Assembly: GCF_042693015.1 (NCBI RefSeq)
Contig: NZ_CP170544.1
Coordinates: forward strand, 4,898,001 to 4,962,000
Source of the DNA: Sphingomonas_E sp042693015
Lineage (GTDB): Bacteria; Pseudomonadota; Alphaproteobacteria; Sphingomonadales; Sphingomonadaceae
Length of the DNA: 64,000 nt
Reading direction: 5' to 3'
The translations under genes and the position numbers were made by a program. Under the pieces are notes generated by a model that saw only the letters and a list, made by a program, of their open reading frames with translations, was not told where the DNA came from and did no database searches. Within the stretch, counting starts at the first letter, position 1; the number at the start of each line of letters is the position of its first letter. Below, piece by piece: positions 50,770 to 61,100 of this stretch.

Positions 50770-51024
50770 TCAGGCCAGCAGCCAATGGGCGAACGTCATC
50801 ATCCCTGCGATGGTGATGCCGAAAATCATGATCATGACGCCGGCTATGCGCAGCGCGTAGACGACCGGATCATCCTTTGCCGGAACCGCAAGGCGTTCTG
50901 TCTCCCCAGCGCGCCTGAACATTCGCCACCAGCGGCGCACCGTCATCGGGCGGAACGCCATCAGGAAACCCGATATGGCGAAGACGATGCCCAGAATGTC
51001 GATGATCAGGACGTAGATAGGCAT
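50770..51024 (-). CDS. Small membrane protein, two TM helices
   Basis: An 84-aa protein. Helix 1 at residues 3-24 (YVLIIDILGIVFAISGFLMAF), a basic cytoplasmic loop (RPMTVRRWWRMFRRAGETER), and helix 2 at about 60-82 (RIAGVMIMIFGITIAGMMTF). The ATG follows AGGAAGAG closely. The function is unknown. It stands alone between the Tim44 and peroxidase genes. Confidence 0.7.
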   Translation of the reverse strand: MPIYVLIIDILGIVFAISGFLMAFRPMTVRRWWRMFRRAGETERLAVPAKDDPVVYALRIAGVMIMIFGITIAGMMTFAHWLLA

Positions 51025-51245
51025 CGCTCTTCCTGTGCCTGGCCGGCCGGAGCCGGCAAGAAGGATAGCATTTCATCGCAGGAAGAAACGCCTTCGTCTT
51101 GCCGAATGCCGCTTTGGTAGGATTGTCCGTTGCGATCCCGAAGGTTCAGTTAAACCCATCAACAGGCTCGCTAAAATGACCACGCTCACGGTGAGGAGCG
51201 GGCGTCGACCTCCATTCAAACAGTAACTGTTGCAGGAGAGTGAGC

Positions 51246-52733
51246 ATGGCCCATCATGGTGTCTACCCGCACGATATCGTGCCTCCCCGTTCGCATTATT
51301 ATGATTCCGGCCGCTTCGGCCGCCTGTTTGGCAAGCTCCCGGCCTTTGCATCCGACACGCCCGATGTCCGGGCAGCCTTGCTCGAAATCGGCAAAGCGGG
51401 CGGCATCATGGATGCCAAGGACAAATTGTCCGAAGGGCCGGTCAAGCTGATCACCGATCCCACGCTTTCCGCGAAGAATTCCGACAATCCGACGCTCACG
51501 GCGGGATTCACCTTCCTCGGCCAGTTTCTCGATCATGACATGACGTTCGATCCGACATCGAGCCTCGAACGGCAGTCGGACCCGGAGCATATCGCCAATT
51601 TCCGGACGCCTAGCCTCGCCCTCGACAATGTCTATGGCGCCGGGCCAGGCGGCAGCCCGCACCTCTACGATCAGGGGCCGGGCAAGGGCATCAAGTTCCT
51701 GCTCGAGGAGACCGGCACGGCCGGCAAGCAGGACGTGCCGCGCAACAGCCAGAATGTTGCGCTGATCGGCGATCCCCGCGACGACGAGAATCTGATCATT
51801 TCACAGCTGCAGGTGGCGTTCCTCAAATTCCACAATGCCGCGGTCGAGCATGTGAAGACGAAGATCAAGCTGACGGCGCCCGACCAGATATTCGCCGAGG
51901 CGCAGCGCATCGTCCGCTGGCACTATCAGTGGATCATCGTCCACGAGTTTTTGAAGAAGACCTGTGGCGAGGCGGCCGTGAACGACGTGCTCGAGAATGG
52001 GCGCAAATTCTACAAGTGGCACAACGACCCGTTCATCCCGGTCGAGTTCTCGGTGGCCGCCTATCGCTTCGGCCACAGCCAGGTCCGGCCATCCTATCGC
52101 GCCAACTTCACCGGCAATCCCGGCAGCCAACCCTTTTTCGGCATGATCTTCACGCCCACGCCGTCCAATCCGCTGGATCCGGACGATCTGTCCGGCGGCT
52201 GCCGGGCGCCGCGGCGCTTCATCGACTGGCCGACCTTCTTCGATTTTCGCGACGGATCGGTGCGGCCCAACAAGAAGATCGATACGACGCTTTCGACCGC
52301 CTTGTTCAAGCTGCCAGGCTCGGTTGTCTCCAATCCGGATGCCAAGACCAACCCGTCGTCGCTGGCCCAGCGCAATCTGCTGCGCCATCTGACCTTCTCG
52401 CTGCCATCGGGTCAGCGCGTCGCCAAGGCCATGAATCTGCCCGTCCTCTCCAAGGGCGATCTGGGCGATCTCAAACAATATGGCCTCGATGATCGCACGC
52501 CTCTGTGGTTCTACATATTGCGTGAAGCGGGCGTGATCGAGAATGGCGAGCGTCTCGGTCCGGTCGGCGGGCGCATCATTACCGAGGTGTTCCTCGGCCT
52601 GATCCAGGGTGACCGAACATCCTATCTGTCGCAGGAACCGGACTGGGAGCCCTTCCTGCCGACCGTCGACACCTCGAAGCAAGGCGAGGATTTCAGTATG
52701 GTCGATCTGCTGCGCTTTGCAGGCGTGGCCTGA
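51246..52733 (+). CDS. Animal-type haem peroxidase
   Basis: A 495-aa member of the peroxidase-cyclooxygenase superfamily. The distal motif GQFLDHDMTFD (Asp96, His97) holds the distal His and a haem-linking acid, LIGDPRDDEN supplies the distal Arg178, and SVAAYRFGHSQVRPSY supplies the proximal His277. No signal peptide is apparent. Bacterial members use H2O2 to oxidise halides or organic substrates; the physiological role here is unknown. The ATG at 51246 follows AGGAGAG by about 7 bases. A GTG two codons earlier is possible. Confidence 0.9.
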   Translation: MAHHGVYPHDIVPPRSHYYDSGRFGRLFGKLPAFASDTPDVRAALLEIGKAGGIMDAKDKLSEGPVKLITDPTLSAKNSDNPTLTAGFTFLGQFLDHDMTFDPTSSLERQSDPEHIANFRTPSLALDNVYGAGPGGSPHLYDQGPGKGIKFLLEETGTAGKQDVPRNSQNVALIGDPRDDENLIISQLQVAFLKFHNAAVEHVKTKIKLTAPDQIFAEAQRIVRWHYQWIIVHEFLKKTCGEAAVNDVLENGRKFYKWHNDPFIPVEFSVAAYRFGHSQVRPSYRANFTGNPGSQPFFGMIFTPTPSNPLDPDDLSGGCRAPRRFIDWPTFFDFRDGSVRPNKKIDTTLSTALFKLPGSVVSNPDAKTNPSSLAQRNLLRHLTFSLPSGQRVAKAMNLPVLSKGDLGDLKQYGLDDRTPLWFYILREAGVIENGERLGPVGGRIITEVFLGLIQGDRTSYLSQEPDWEPFLPTVDTSKQGEDFSMVDLLRFAGVA

Positions 52734-52741
52734 CCGCGAAC

Positions 52742-52766
52742 CGGAGGGTGGCGAGGCCACCCTCCG
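52742..52766 (+). terminator. Hairpin behind the peroxidase gene
   Basis: An 11-bp perfect stem, CGGAGGGTGGC with GCCACCCTCCG and a 3-base loop, begins 8 bases after the stop. No T-run follows, so termination by it is not certain. Confidence 0.5.
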
Positions 52767-53025
52767 ATCACTCGTATAGGTGAAAAGTCACCCCTCTGCC
52801 GATGCAGGATCGAAGACCGAACCCGGATGAAGTCCTCTATCTGAGCCAACGCAACACGGCCGGCCATTTTTGTCCGCGGGTCTGCTCAGGATCGCCGCGG
52901 CATATTCAGCCGCGCTCGCGCATAATTTATGCTCGCCCGAACCTCGATGGTGCGACGGCTTCGCGCGGTAGCGCGGGCCAGCGATCAACGTGCTTTTTCA
53001 GGCAAGAGATGGATAGGACAGCCTC

Positions 53026-53457
53026 GTGAAAGATATGAATCTGAAAATCGAAAAGGACTTTGACTTTCAAGGCGCGCGCGTTTGGGAGGTCCTGGGCGAT
53101 TTTGGCAATATCGCCTGGGCCGCCCCCGGCATTCAGATCGACCGGATTGGAGAGGGTCCGGGCATGATCCGTCGCCTGCACATGCCTGGCATGGAGCCGA
53201 TCGACGAGGTGCTCGAAGCCATCGATCACGGAGAGCATCGCTTCAGTTACACAATCCCCCGCGGTCTGCCGATGCCGATCACCGACTATCGGGCGGTCGT
53301 GCAAGTCGAGGCGCTGGGCGACGATAGCTGCCGCGTGCATTGGAGCGCGGTGGGCGTGGCGACGGGCGATTTCACGGGTGAGCAGGCAGCCGAGATCCTG
53401 AGCGGGGCATATGGGCAGATGCTGGAAGCGCTGCAGGCTCACCTCAGCCAGGCGTAG
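53026..53457 (+). CDS. SRPBCC (START-like) family protein
   Basis: A 143-aa single-domain protein with the helix-grip pattern of polyketide cyclase/lipid-transport-like proteins. It begins KIEKDFDFQGARVWEVLGDFGNIAWAAPGIQ, has the turn GEGPGMIRRLHMPG, and ends with a long C-terminal helix (EQAAEILSGAYGQMLEALQAHL). It probably binds a small hydrophobic ligand. The start is a GTG at 53026 about 9 bases after AGGAC; an ATG three codons later is possible. Convergent with tonB. Confidence 0.8.
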   Translation: MKDMNLKIEKDFDFQGARVWEVLGDFGNIAWAAPGIQIDRIGEGPGMIRRLHMPGMEPIDEVLEAIDHGEHRFSYTIPRGLPMPITDYRAVVQVEALGDDSCRVHWSAVGVATGDFTGEQAAEILSGAYGQMLEALQAHLSQA

Positions 53458-53503
53458 AATCCTGGCCCGGCCGCAGTGGTAAGGGTGAAGCCGGGCGCAG
53501 CGA

Positions 53504-54244
53504 TCAATTCTGCGTCCGGACCCGATCATGGGAGACCCAGGTATAGGCTTCCTCCATCACTTCGGTGACGGCCACGCCTTGGCCGTCGCGGGCGGGCCTG
53601 AAGCGATAGCGATCGATGATGACGCGGCATGTCATCGCGTCCAGTTCGGGATAACCGCTTGGCGCGATGATCTCGCATTGATCGACCCGGCCGGCGGGGC
53701 CGACGGCGAAGCGAACACCCACCCTGAGCGGGGTAGCCCCCTCGGCCGATTCCGGGAAATCGGAATTCCGGAATCGACCGCGAATCTGCCGAGCCTCGGT
53801 AAAATCCTCGGCATCGCCGCCTCCTGCGCCGGCGCCCGTGCCCGCGCCGCCCGAACCGTCCCCCTCACTGCCCAGGCCGTCGCCTTCCGCGATTCCTCCG
53901 CCGGCTGGAATGGAGGGGGTGGGCAGGCGGAATGGGGGAACGGAAAGTTCAGGCACGTGCGCGACACTGTCGATCGCAACGCCCTCTGGAGCAGCGATAT
54001 CGGCGTTTCGCGTCGTGTGGCTCCCGGGCTCCGACCGCGAGGGTCTGGCAGGAGGGATCGGCGCGGGCGGCGGAGCCAGCTCGATCAGCAGCATCGGCTC
54101 GGAATTCCGTGGGCTCTCGCTTCCGGGGATCGAGCCGAGGCCCAGGAGCAGACCATATCCAAGCGCGATGTGGATCAGGGCGGCGGCGGCGGCGGATGCG
54201 ATCCTGGCCTTATCGCTCGACCGGGCGGAGGAGGCACCGACCAT
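53504..54244 (-). CDS. Energy transducer TonB
   Basis: Spans the periplasm to pass ExbBD-derived energy to outer-membrane receptors. From the ATG at 54244, preceded by GGAG at 6 bases, it is 246 aa; an upstream ATG at 54286 is an alternative. An N-terminal TM helix (IASAAAAALIHIALGYGLLLGLG) is followed by a Pro-rich then Gly-rich periplasmic linker. The C-terminal TonB domain spans about 150-240 (FPESAEGATPLRVGVRFAVGPAGRVDQCEIIAPSGYPELDAMTCRVIIDRYRFRPA). ExbB/ExbD are not nearby. It lies downstream of the GGDEF-EAL gene on the same strand. Confidence 0.85.
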   Translation of the reverse strand: MVGASSARSSDKARIASAAAAALIHIALGYGLLLGLGSIPGSESPRNSEPMLLIELAPPPAPIPPARPSRSEPGSHTTRNADIAAPEGVAIDSVAHVPELSVPPFRLPTPSIPAGGGIAEGDGLGSEGDGSGGAGTGAGAGGGDAEDFTEARQIRGRFRNSDFPESAEGATPLRVGVRFAVGPAGRVDQCEIIAPSGYPELDAMTCRVIIDRYRFRPARDGQGVAVTEVMEEAYTWVSHDRVRTQN

Positions 54245-54369
54245 ATCGCGCTCCGTGAAATGGAAACGAAGCGCGGCCCCGGTCATCACCCTCGCGCCAG
54301 CGTCCGTCCATGAAGAAAATCGGTAGGGCCATGTCAGGTTCCCTCAGCCGATGCGCGGCAGCCGATTCA

Positions 54370-56613
54370 TCAGGTCGCGGGAACGGCAGCGGCGAGAGGC
54401 GTCGCCGCGTCGTCTCCTGCCAGGTTCGCGCACAATATCTCGATCGGCATTGGCCGTCCGAAATGCCAACCCTGGAGCTGCGAGCATCCGGCCCGGCATG
54501 CGAGTTCAGCCTGAAGCGGGGTTTCGACCCCCTCGGCGGTGACCTCGAGTTCCAGCAGGCGGCCCAGCGCCGCAATCACGCCGACAAGCTCGGCGGCTGA
54601 TCCGCGTTCCGATATGGGGGCGATGAATTGCTTGTCGATCTTCAGCCGGTCGAAGCTGAGCTGTCGCAGATAGCCGATGCTGGCATAGCCGGCACCGAAA
54701 TCGTCGAGAGCGATCGAGATGCCGAGCAGCCGAAGCTCCCGCAAAATATCGGCGGCCGCCTCCGGGCGTCTCAACAGGAACTGTTCGGTGATTTCCAGTT
54801 CAAGCCGCTCGGCCGGAAAGCCGGTTTGATCGAGGGCTTCACTGATCTCCGCACCCAATCTGCTGTCCCAGAACTGCGCCGGCGATAGATTGACGGCGAG
54901 GGAAACCGGCAGGGGAAGGACGTCACGGCAGGCGCGCTGCAGCACGGCCTGGCCAAGCGCGCTGATCAAGCCACTGCGTTCGGCGAGCGGAATGAAGACG
55001 TCGGGCGGCACGTCGCCGTGACGCATGTGGCGCCATCGGGCCAGGGCTTCCACCGCCACGATAGCCCTGCTGTGGGCATCGACGATCGGCTGGTAGACGA
55101 CGTCGATCGCATTCCCCTCAATGGCTTCGCGCAGATCGGCTTCCAGCTCGACGCGGACATGATGATGGGCGTCCATCTCGGGCCGGTAGGACCGCCAGCA
55201 GCGCTTTCCGTCCGCTTTCGCCGCATACATGGCGGCGTCGGCATGGCGCATGATGTCGTCCTCATCGTCCATGCTGTGCGCCGGGCGATCGACGCAGCCG
55301 ATGCTGACGCCGAGATCGACCCAGAAATCGCCGGTGGAGAAGGGCGTCGCAAAGGCATCGATCACCGCCTCGGCCATATGCGCCTGACCCTGCGCGTGAT
55401 TGCCCCTGACGAGGACCGCGAATTCATCGCCGCCTGCCCGCGCAGCAAAAGCATAAGGCAAGGCTGCGGTTATGCGCTGCGCCGCCTGCCGCAGCAGCTT
55501 GTCCCCTGCGCCATGCCCGTAGAGATCATTGGCATCCTTGAAGCCGTCGAGATCCATGTAGAGCAGCCTCACCGGCTCCATGGCTGCCACGGCCTGGCTG
55601 ATCCGCTCCATCAGGGCGCGTCGGTTGGGAAGACCCGTGAGTGCATCGTGGAGCGCCTGATAGCGCGCCCGCGCTTCGCTGACCTGCAGCGCCTCGACGG
55701 TACGCGCGCCACGTTTGACGACGATGCCGGCCGCAATGATGGTGAGCAAGGCAACCGCAAGCGTGGCGGGCAAGGCATCCCTTCTAAGCGCGGTTCCGGG
55801 CTGGGCCGGATGCCAGCTGAGCCAGGCATCGAGCGGAGCATTGTCGCTTGGCAGTTCGATCCGCGGGGCTGGTGGGGGGCGATCCAGATGCAGCCGAAGC
55901 CCCTGGAGACTTTCATCGGCCGCCATGCGGGCAAGGAACGCACCGTCAATCCGCTGGGCCACGACAAGCAGCGATACCGGACCCTTGCCCAACCGGACCT
56001 TGTCGGTCAGCGGGACGATCTGCGCCACCGAATAGACGTAGAGATCGTCGCCGGCGCGGCTGTAGCCGCCGATGATCGGGGCGCCCGTCGGCGTCATCGT
56101 GCGCACCCGTGCGACGCCCTTGGAAAAACCCTGGCCGAGCACGCGACGCGCATCGAGGCGAACCGTCTTCCCCTTCTGGCTGGCGAAGACCGTCCGGTCT
56201 GCCCCGTCGAGCGTGAAGATATAGGTATAGCCTTGGGTTTCCCCGAGATAGGCGACGACATTGTCGGCCATCCAGGCGGGATCGAGGTCGCGCGCGATGT
56301 GGCGAACCGCTTCGTCCCATTTGGCATAATCCTGCAGGTCGCGAATGGTGAGTGCGACTGCGGTATCGAGCGCAGTGGCAAGCCCCTGGCGTTCGCGGGC
56401 CAGCTGCAATCGGTCCTGCGATGACGTGGATATGACAAGCACGCCGACGATGCAGCCGAAGCAGATGCCGAGCAGCATCAGGATGGGCCAGAGATACTGT
56501 GCCGGGACGTGTCGGCGCAGACCGCGCCAGTCGAACTTGCGGCCTTTGGACCCTGGCATCCGGCCTTGGCGGACGGGCGGCTTGCCGGCGGTCTGGTCAT
56601 ACACCTGATTCAC
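54370..56613 (-). CDS. CHASE4-GGDEF-EAL cyclic-di-GMP enzyme
   Basis: An inner-membrane protein that makes and/or degrades c-di-GMP. TM1 is near residues 40-62, a periplasmic CHASE4 sensor follows (DYAKWDEAVRHI...DPAWMADNV, GYTYIFTLDGADRTVF), and TM2 precedes the cytoplasmic part. The GGDEF domain has the intact catalytic motif AGGDEFAVL and IGC, with no clear RxxD inhibitory site. The EAL domain has VEALARW, NLSPAQF, LDDFGAGYAS, KIDKQFI and AEGVE, so the phosphodiesterase site also looks intact. I chose a GTG at 56613 behind GAGG, giving 747 aa. A TTG at 56691 and an ATG at 56559 are alternatives. Confidence 0.9.
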   Translation of the reverse strand: MNQVYDQTAGKPPVRQGRMPGSKGRKFDWRGLRRHVPAQYLWPILMLLGICFGCIVGVLVISTSSQDRLQLARERQGLATALDTAVALTIRDLQDYAKWDEAVRHIARDLDPAWMADNVVAYLGETQGYTYIFTLDGADRTVFASQKGKTVRLDARRVLGQGFSKGVARVRTMTPTGAPIIGGYSRAGDDLYVYSVAQIVPLTDKVRLGKGPVSLLVVAQRIDGAFLARMAADESLQGLRLHLDRPPPAPRIELPSDNAPLDAWLSWHPAQPGTALRRDALPATLAVALLTIIAAGIVVKRGARTVEALQVSEARARYQALHDALTGLPNRRALMERISQAVAAMEPVRLLYMDLDGFKDANDLYGHGAGDKLLRQAAQRITAALPYAFAARAGGDEFAVLVRGNHAQGQAHMAEAVIDAFATPFSTGDFWVDLGVSIGCVDRPAHSMDDEDDIMRHADAAMYAAKADGKRCWRSYRPEMDAHHHVRVELEADLREAIEGNAIDVVYQPIVDAHSRAIVAVEALARWRHMRHGDVPPDVFIPLAERSGLISALGQAVLQRACRDVLPLPVSLAVNLSPAQFWDSRLGAEISEALDQTGFPAERLELEITEQFLLRRPEAAADILRELRLLGISIALDDFGAGYASIGYLRQLSFDRLKIDKQFIAPISERGSAAELVGVIAALGRLLELEVTAEGVETPLQAELACRAGCSQLQGWHFGRPMPIEILCANLAGDDAATPLAAAVPAT

Positions 56614-56757
56614 GGTCGCCACCTCTGCCCCCAGCTTATCTTTTAGCCTGGACAACGTCAGCGCGGGAGAAAGGGCGTCAGAATTTCGCAAAACCTTTTA
56701 CCGACAAGCATTTGGCTGGTTTATTGATAGGAAACAGTATCTCAAAATCCCTCAAAT

Positions 56758-56796
56758 GAAAAAGATGGAACGATCCAGCGGCGCGGGCGCCGTTCC
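56758..56796 (-). terminator. Terminator of xthA
   Basis: Read on the minus strand, GGAACGGCGCC...CGTTCC forms a stem (arms 56791-56796 and 56767-56772, with an inner GGCGC pairing) followed by ATCTTTTTC. It lies about 100 bases beyond the xthA stop. Confidence 0.7.
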
Positions 56797-56894
56797 AAGA
56801 TCATTCGTACCTTTCATTATCCGGGTCCAAGTTCCCGCAAGTTAATCATTCCGAATGAAGGAATGGTTGCCAAGTCCTTACGCATATAAAACGA

Positions 56895-57704
56895 TCAGAT
56901 GCCAGGTTTATCGCTGCCGCGCTCGCCCGGCGCTTCCGCAAGATTGATCCAGACGGGCGCGTGGTCGCTGGTTTTTTCCCAGCCGCGCGGTCGGGTGTCG
57001 ACTTCGGCTCGGGTCAGTTGCGCGGCCGCCTGCGGATTGAGCAGCAAATGATCGATGCGCAGCCCTGCATTGCGCTCGAATGCCCCACGCCAATATTTCC
57101 AGAAGGTGTAGATCGTATCGTGCGGGTGCAGGTCACGGATGGCGTCGGTCCATCCCTGATCGAGAAGGCGATGATAGGCGTGCTTCACTTCGGGCGCGAA
57201 AAGCGCGTCCTCCCGCCAGCGTTCCGGCGCATAGACGTCCTGATCGGTCGGCATCACATTGAAGTCGCCGGCGATGACGACGGGCGCCGCAAGCTCGATG
57301 AGCGAGGCGAGATGGGTTTCCAGCCGCTGGAACCAGCGCAACTTGAAATCGAATTTGGCGCTCGGCCGCGGATTGCCATTGGGCAGATAGAGGCAAGCGA
57401 CGAGCATGCCGTTCACCGCGGCTTCGATATAGCGGCTCTGCATGTCATCGGGATCGCCGGGCAGTCCGCGCCGCGTTTCATGGATCGCGCCGACACGGCT
57501 GAGCAGCGCAACGCCGTTCCAGCGGCTTTGGCCGTGCCAGACGGCGTCGTAGCCGGCATCGCGAATGGCCTTTCCCGGAAACCGGTCCTGCGGCGCCTTC
57601 AATTCCTGCAGGCAGACGATGTCCGGTTTGGCGAGGTCGAGCCACCGGAGCAGCACCGGCAGGCGCCCGTTGATGCCGTTCACATTGTATGTGGCGATCT
57701 TCAC
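56895..57704 (-). CDS. xthA: Exodeoxyribonuclease III
   Basis: AP endonuclease and 3'-5' exonuclease of base-excision repair. A 269-aa protein with the EEP fold: KIATYNVNGINGRL, LQELKAPQDRFP (metal-binding Glu), the Tyr of SRYIEAAV, GDFNVMPTDQDVYAP (catalytic Asp and Asn), and C-terminal RIDHLLLN...KTSDHAPVW with the catalytic Asp-His. The GTG at 57704 is the start expected for this family; a frame reaching 58088 has no family features. Divergent from the 65-aa gene. Confidence 0.94.
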   Translation of the reverse strand: MKIATYNVNGINGRLPVLLRWLDLAKPDIVCLQELKAPQDRFPGKAIRDAGYDAVWHGQSRWNGVALLSRVGAIHETRRGLPGDPDDMQSRYIEAAVNGMLVACLYLPNGNPRPSAKFDFKLRWFQRLETHLASLIELAAPVVIAGDFNVMPTDQDVYAPERWREDALFAPEVKHAYHRLLDQGWTDAIRDLHPHDTIYTFWKYWRGAFERNAGLRIDHLLLNPQAAAQLTRAEVDTRPRGWEKTSDHAPVWINLAEAPGERGSDKPGI

Positions 57705-57840
57705 AGTTTTGCCGGCATGTTCGCTCTCACAGATGGGATCAACTCGCCGAAATGGTCTGCCGTTCCTTGCGCTCGATTCCTCGGGGAGGAACCGCTGCGG
57801 CTCTGATCGATTATCACGCCCAGAGGCGAGGAGACGCCGG

Positions 57841-58038
57841 ATGACAAAATCGATCAAGCAACCGCGCAAAGCCCATGCAGTGCCTTCGGGGGCGGAGGAT
57901 TCTGACCCTGCTTTGAATGCGATCGGGCCCGCCGGCGTTGCCGCCAATGTCGACGTTGGCGAAATAGTGTCTGGCCAACCCGCGGGGGGACCGCATGATC
58001 TCGGGCGCAAGGCGCATGAGGAGAATGATCGGGATTGA
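57841..58038 (+). CDS. Small hydrophilic protein, 65 aa
   Basis: The ATG at 57841 follows GAGGAG by about 9 bases. The peptide (MTKSIKQPRKAHAVPSGAED...) is basic at the N-terminus and rich in Gly, Ala, Pro and Asp afterwards. It has no membrane segment and is probably unstructured. It sits 138 bases upstream of the hybrid kinase in the same direction. No family is recognised; it may be a stress-type small protein. Confidence 0.5.
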   Translation: MTKSIKQPRKAHAVPSGAEDSDPALNAIGPAGVAANVDVGEIVSGQPAGGPHDLGRKAHEENDRD

Positions 58039-58176
58039 TGCCTGACCTCCCAAATCATGGAAGACCGGGCGGAACCTTGCGGCTCCAATCGGGTTCAGCG
58101 AGGAATATCGGGGAAGGGGGCTCGAGCGCCATCGCCAAAATCGGCTTTCGGCTCTGGCCAGAGCGAAGGGCAAAAC

Positions 58177-61100
58177 ATGGAGCCGGCTCTGACTGTGGAG
58201 GGCGGTGCATATAATTTTATGGCGGCGGGCGGCGAAATGGCGCGTCGCATCGCCGGCCATGATTGGGGAAGCACCCCGATTGGCCAGATAGAATGCTGGC
58301 CGCAGGCCCTTAAACATACTGTCAGCCTGATGCTGGCCAGCCCGGTGCCGCTTGTCCTGTTGTGGGGCGAGATGGGCGTCATGATCTATAATGATGCCTA
58401 TGCGGTGTTCGCGGGCGGGCGCGACAGTCAGCTTCTCGGTTCCAACGTCCGAGAGGGCTGGGACGAGGTTGCGGACTTCAACGACAATGTGATGCGCGTC
58501 GGCCTCGCCGGCGGGACGCTCAGCTACAAGGATCATGTTCTCAAGCTCAATCGCCGCGGCGGGCTCGAACAGGCCTGGATGAACCTGGATTATTCCCCGG
58601 TGCGCGGCGATGACGGCAAGCCGGCCGGGGTCATCGCGGTGGTGGTCGAAACCACCGAGGCGATGCGGACGCGGCACGCGCTGGAAGAGAGCGAAGCCAA
58701 GCTAAGGTTTCTCGATGATCTTGGCCGTGCGATCCAGGATTGCCGTGATGCGGACGAGATTCTGGCCATCACGACGCGGATGACGGCCGAGCATCTCGGC
58801 CTGTCCAATTGCGCCTATGCCGACATGGACGATGATGGGGACGGCTTCACCATCCGCGGCGACTGGCATGCGCCCGACACGACGTCGATCGTCGGTAGAT
58901 ACCGCCTCGCGGATTTCGGCGAGTTGGCCGTGACCGAGCTCAATGCCGGTCGTCCCCTCATCATCAATGACAATCTGGCGGAACTCCGGCCAGAGGAGGC
59001 GGGGACGTTCCAGGATATCGGCATTGCGGCGACGATCTGCGTGCCGCTGATCAAGCAGGGTCGGCTGTCCGCCCTGATGGCGATCCATGACAAGGTTCCG
59101 CATCAATGGAGCCAAGCCGAACTCGGTATCATTCGCGAGGTGACCGAACGGTCCTGGGCACATATCCAGCGCGTCCGGGCCGAAGAGTTGCTGAGCGAGC
59201 GAGAGGCGCATAATCGCCAGATTCTCGATAGCGCGATCGATTACGGCATCGTCGCCACCGATCTCCAGGGCAATGTCACGCTATGGAATCGCGGGGCGGC
59301 CGAAATGCTCGGCTGGGGCGAGACGGAGATGCTCGGCCAACCGATGGCCATCTTCTTCACTCCGGAAGATCGCGAAAGCCGCCGGCCAGAAATCAAACGC
59401 CGCGAGGCGCTTGCCACGGGGCGTGCGCAGGACGCGCGCTGGCATCTGAAGAAATCGGGCGAGCGCTTCTGGGGGTTGAGCGAGATGGCCCCGCTCCGTG
59501 ACGAAAGCGGGACCGCAATCGGCTTCGTCAAGCTGATGCGGGATCGTACCCGCGAATATGCGGCCCAGCAGGCCCTCATGGAAAGCGAGGAACGGCTGCG
59601 CCGTGCCCAGGCGGCCGGCGGCGTCGGGCTTTTCGCGATCGACATCCGTGCCAACACGATCAGCGCCACCGTGGAATTCTGCCGCATCTTCGGACTCGAA
59701 CCATCGGCCGAGCTGTCGACCATGACGATCGAACGTCTGGTCATTCCCGAGGACCGCAGGCAGATATCGGACGACGCCCGCCGCAGGGCGGGAACTGCGC
59801 CGCTCGACGTGGAATATCGCATCCGGCGCCCGGATACGGGCGAGGAGCGAACGATCGCGCGCAAGGCCGATTATGAGTTCGATGAGGCGGGACAGGCGAT
59901 CCGGCTTGTCGGTGCGGTACAGGATGTGACCGATCGGCTCCGCATTCAGCGCGCGCTCGAAAAGAGCGAAGCGCAATTCGGCGCACTTGCCCAGAACATG
60001 CCGAACCAGGTGTGGACGGCACGCGCCGATGGCTCGCTCGATTGGTTCAATGACCGCGTCTATTCCTATTGCGGCGTCGAGCGCGGCACGCTTGATGGCG
60101 AGATGTGGACGACGATCGTTCATCCCGAGGACAGGCCCAGGGCCGAAGAACGGTGGGCGACCGCGCTGGCCACCGGCGTCACCTACGAAACCGAATTTCG
60201 TCTTCGCGACGCAGCCGGCAATTATCACTGGCATCTTTCGCGGGCGCTGCCGCTTGCCGATGCGCGCGGGAGAATCACGGCCTGGGTCGGCACCAATACT
60301 GAGATTGACGCGCAGAAACGGGCCGAGGAGGCCTATGCGCAGGATCGCGACCGGCTCTGGACAATCAGCCAGGATCTGATGCTGGTCTGCCAGTTCGACG
60401 GCGAGATCACTGCCGTCAACCCCTCGGCGGAACGCATGCTCGGCTGGCAGGAAGCCGAAATGGTCGGGCGATCGATCTTCGAGTTCCTCCACCCTAACGA
60501 TGCCGGTGAAACCGACAATGAACTGGCGAAGCTGTCGGCTGGCGCCACGACTTTCAGGATGGAAAACCGTTATCGCATGCGGTCGGGCGATTATCGGTTG
60601 ATGTCCTGGACAGCCGTGCCCGACAATGGCCGCATCCATGCCGTGGGGCGCGACATTACCGAGCAGCGGTCGGTGGAGGATGCGCTGCGGCAGAGCCAGA
60701 AGATGGAAGCCGTCGGCCAACTGACCGGCGGCATCGCGCACGACTTCAACAATCTCCTCCAGGGCATCAGCGGCAGTCTCGAAACGATGCAGGCGCGGCT
60801 CGATCAGGGGCGGGGCAGCGAACTGTCGCGATGGCTGACGGGGGCGAGGAATTCGGCTGCCCGCGCCGCGGCGCTAACCCATCGCCTGCTCGCTTTTTCG
60901 CGGCGGCAGCCGCTCGATCCGCGGCCGGTTCGTGCCAACCCGCTGATCGCCTCAATGGAAGATATGCTGCGGCGGACGCTGGGCGAGCGGGTCGAACTGG
61001 AGCTCGTGCAGGGCGGCGGGCTATGGCTTACCCGCTGCGATCCCAATCAGCTCGAAAGCGCGATCCTCAATCTCGCGATCAATGCCCGCGATGCCATGCC

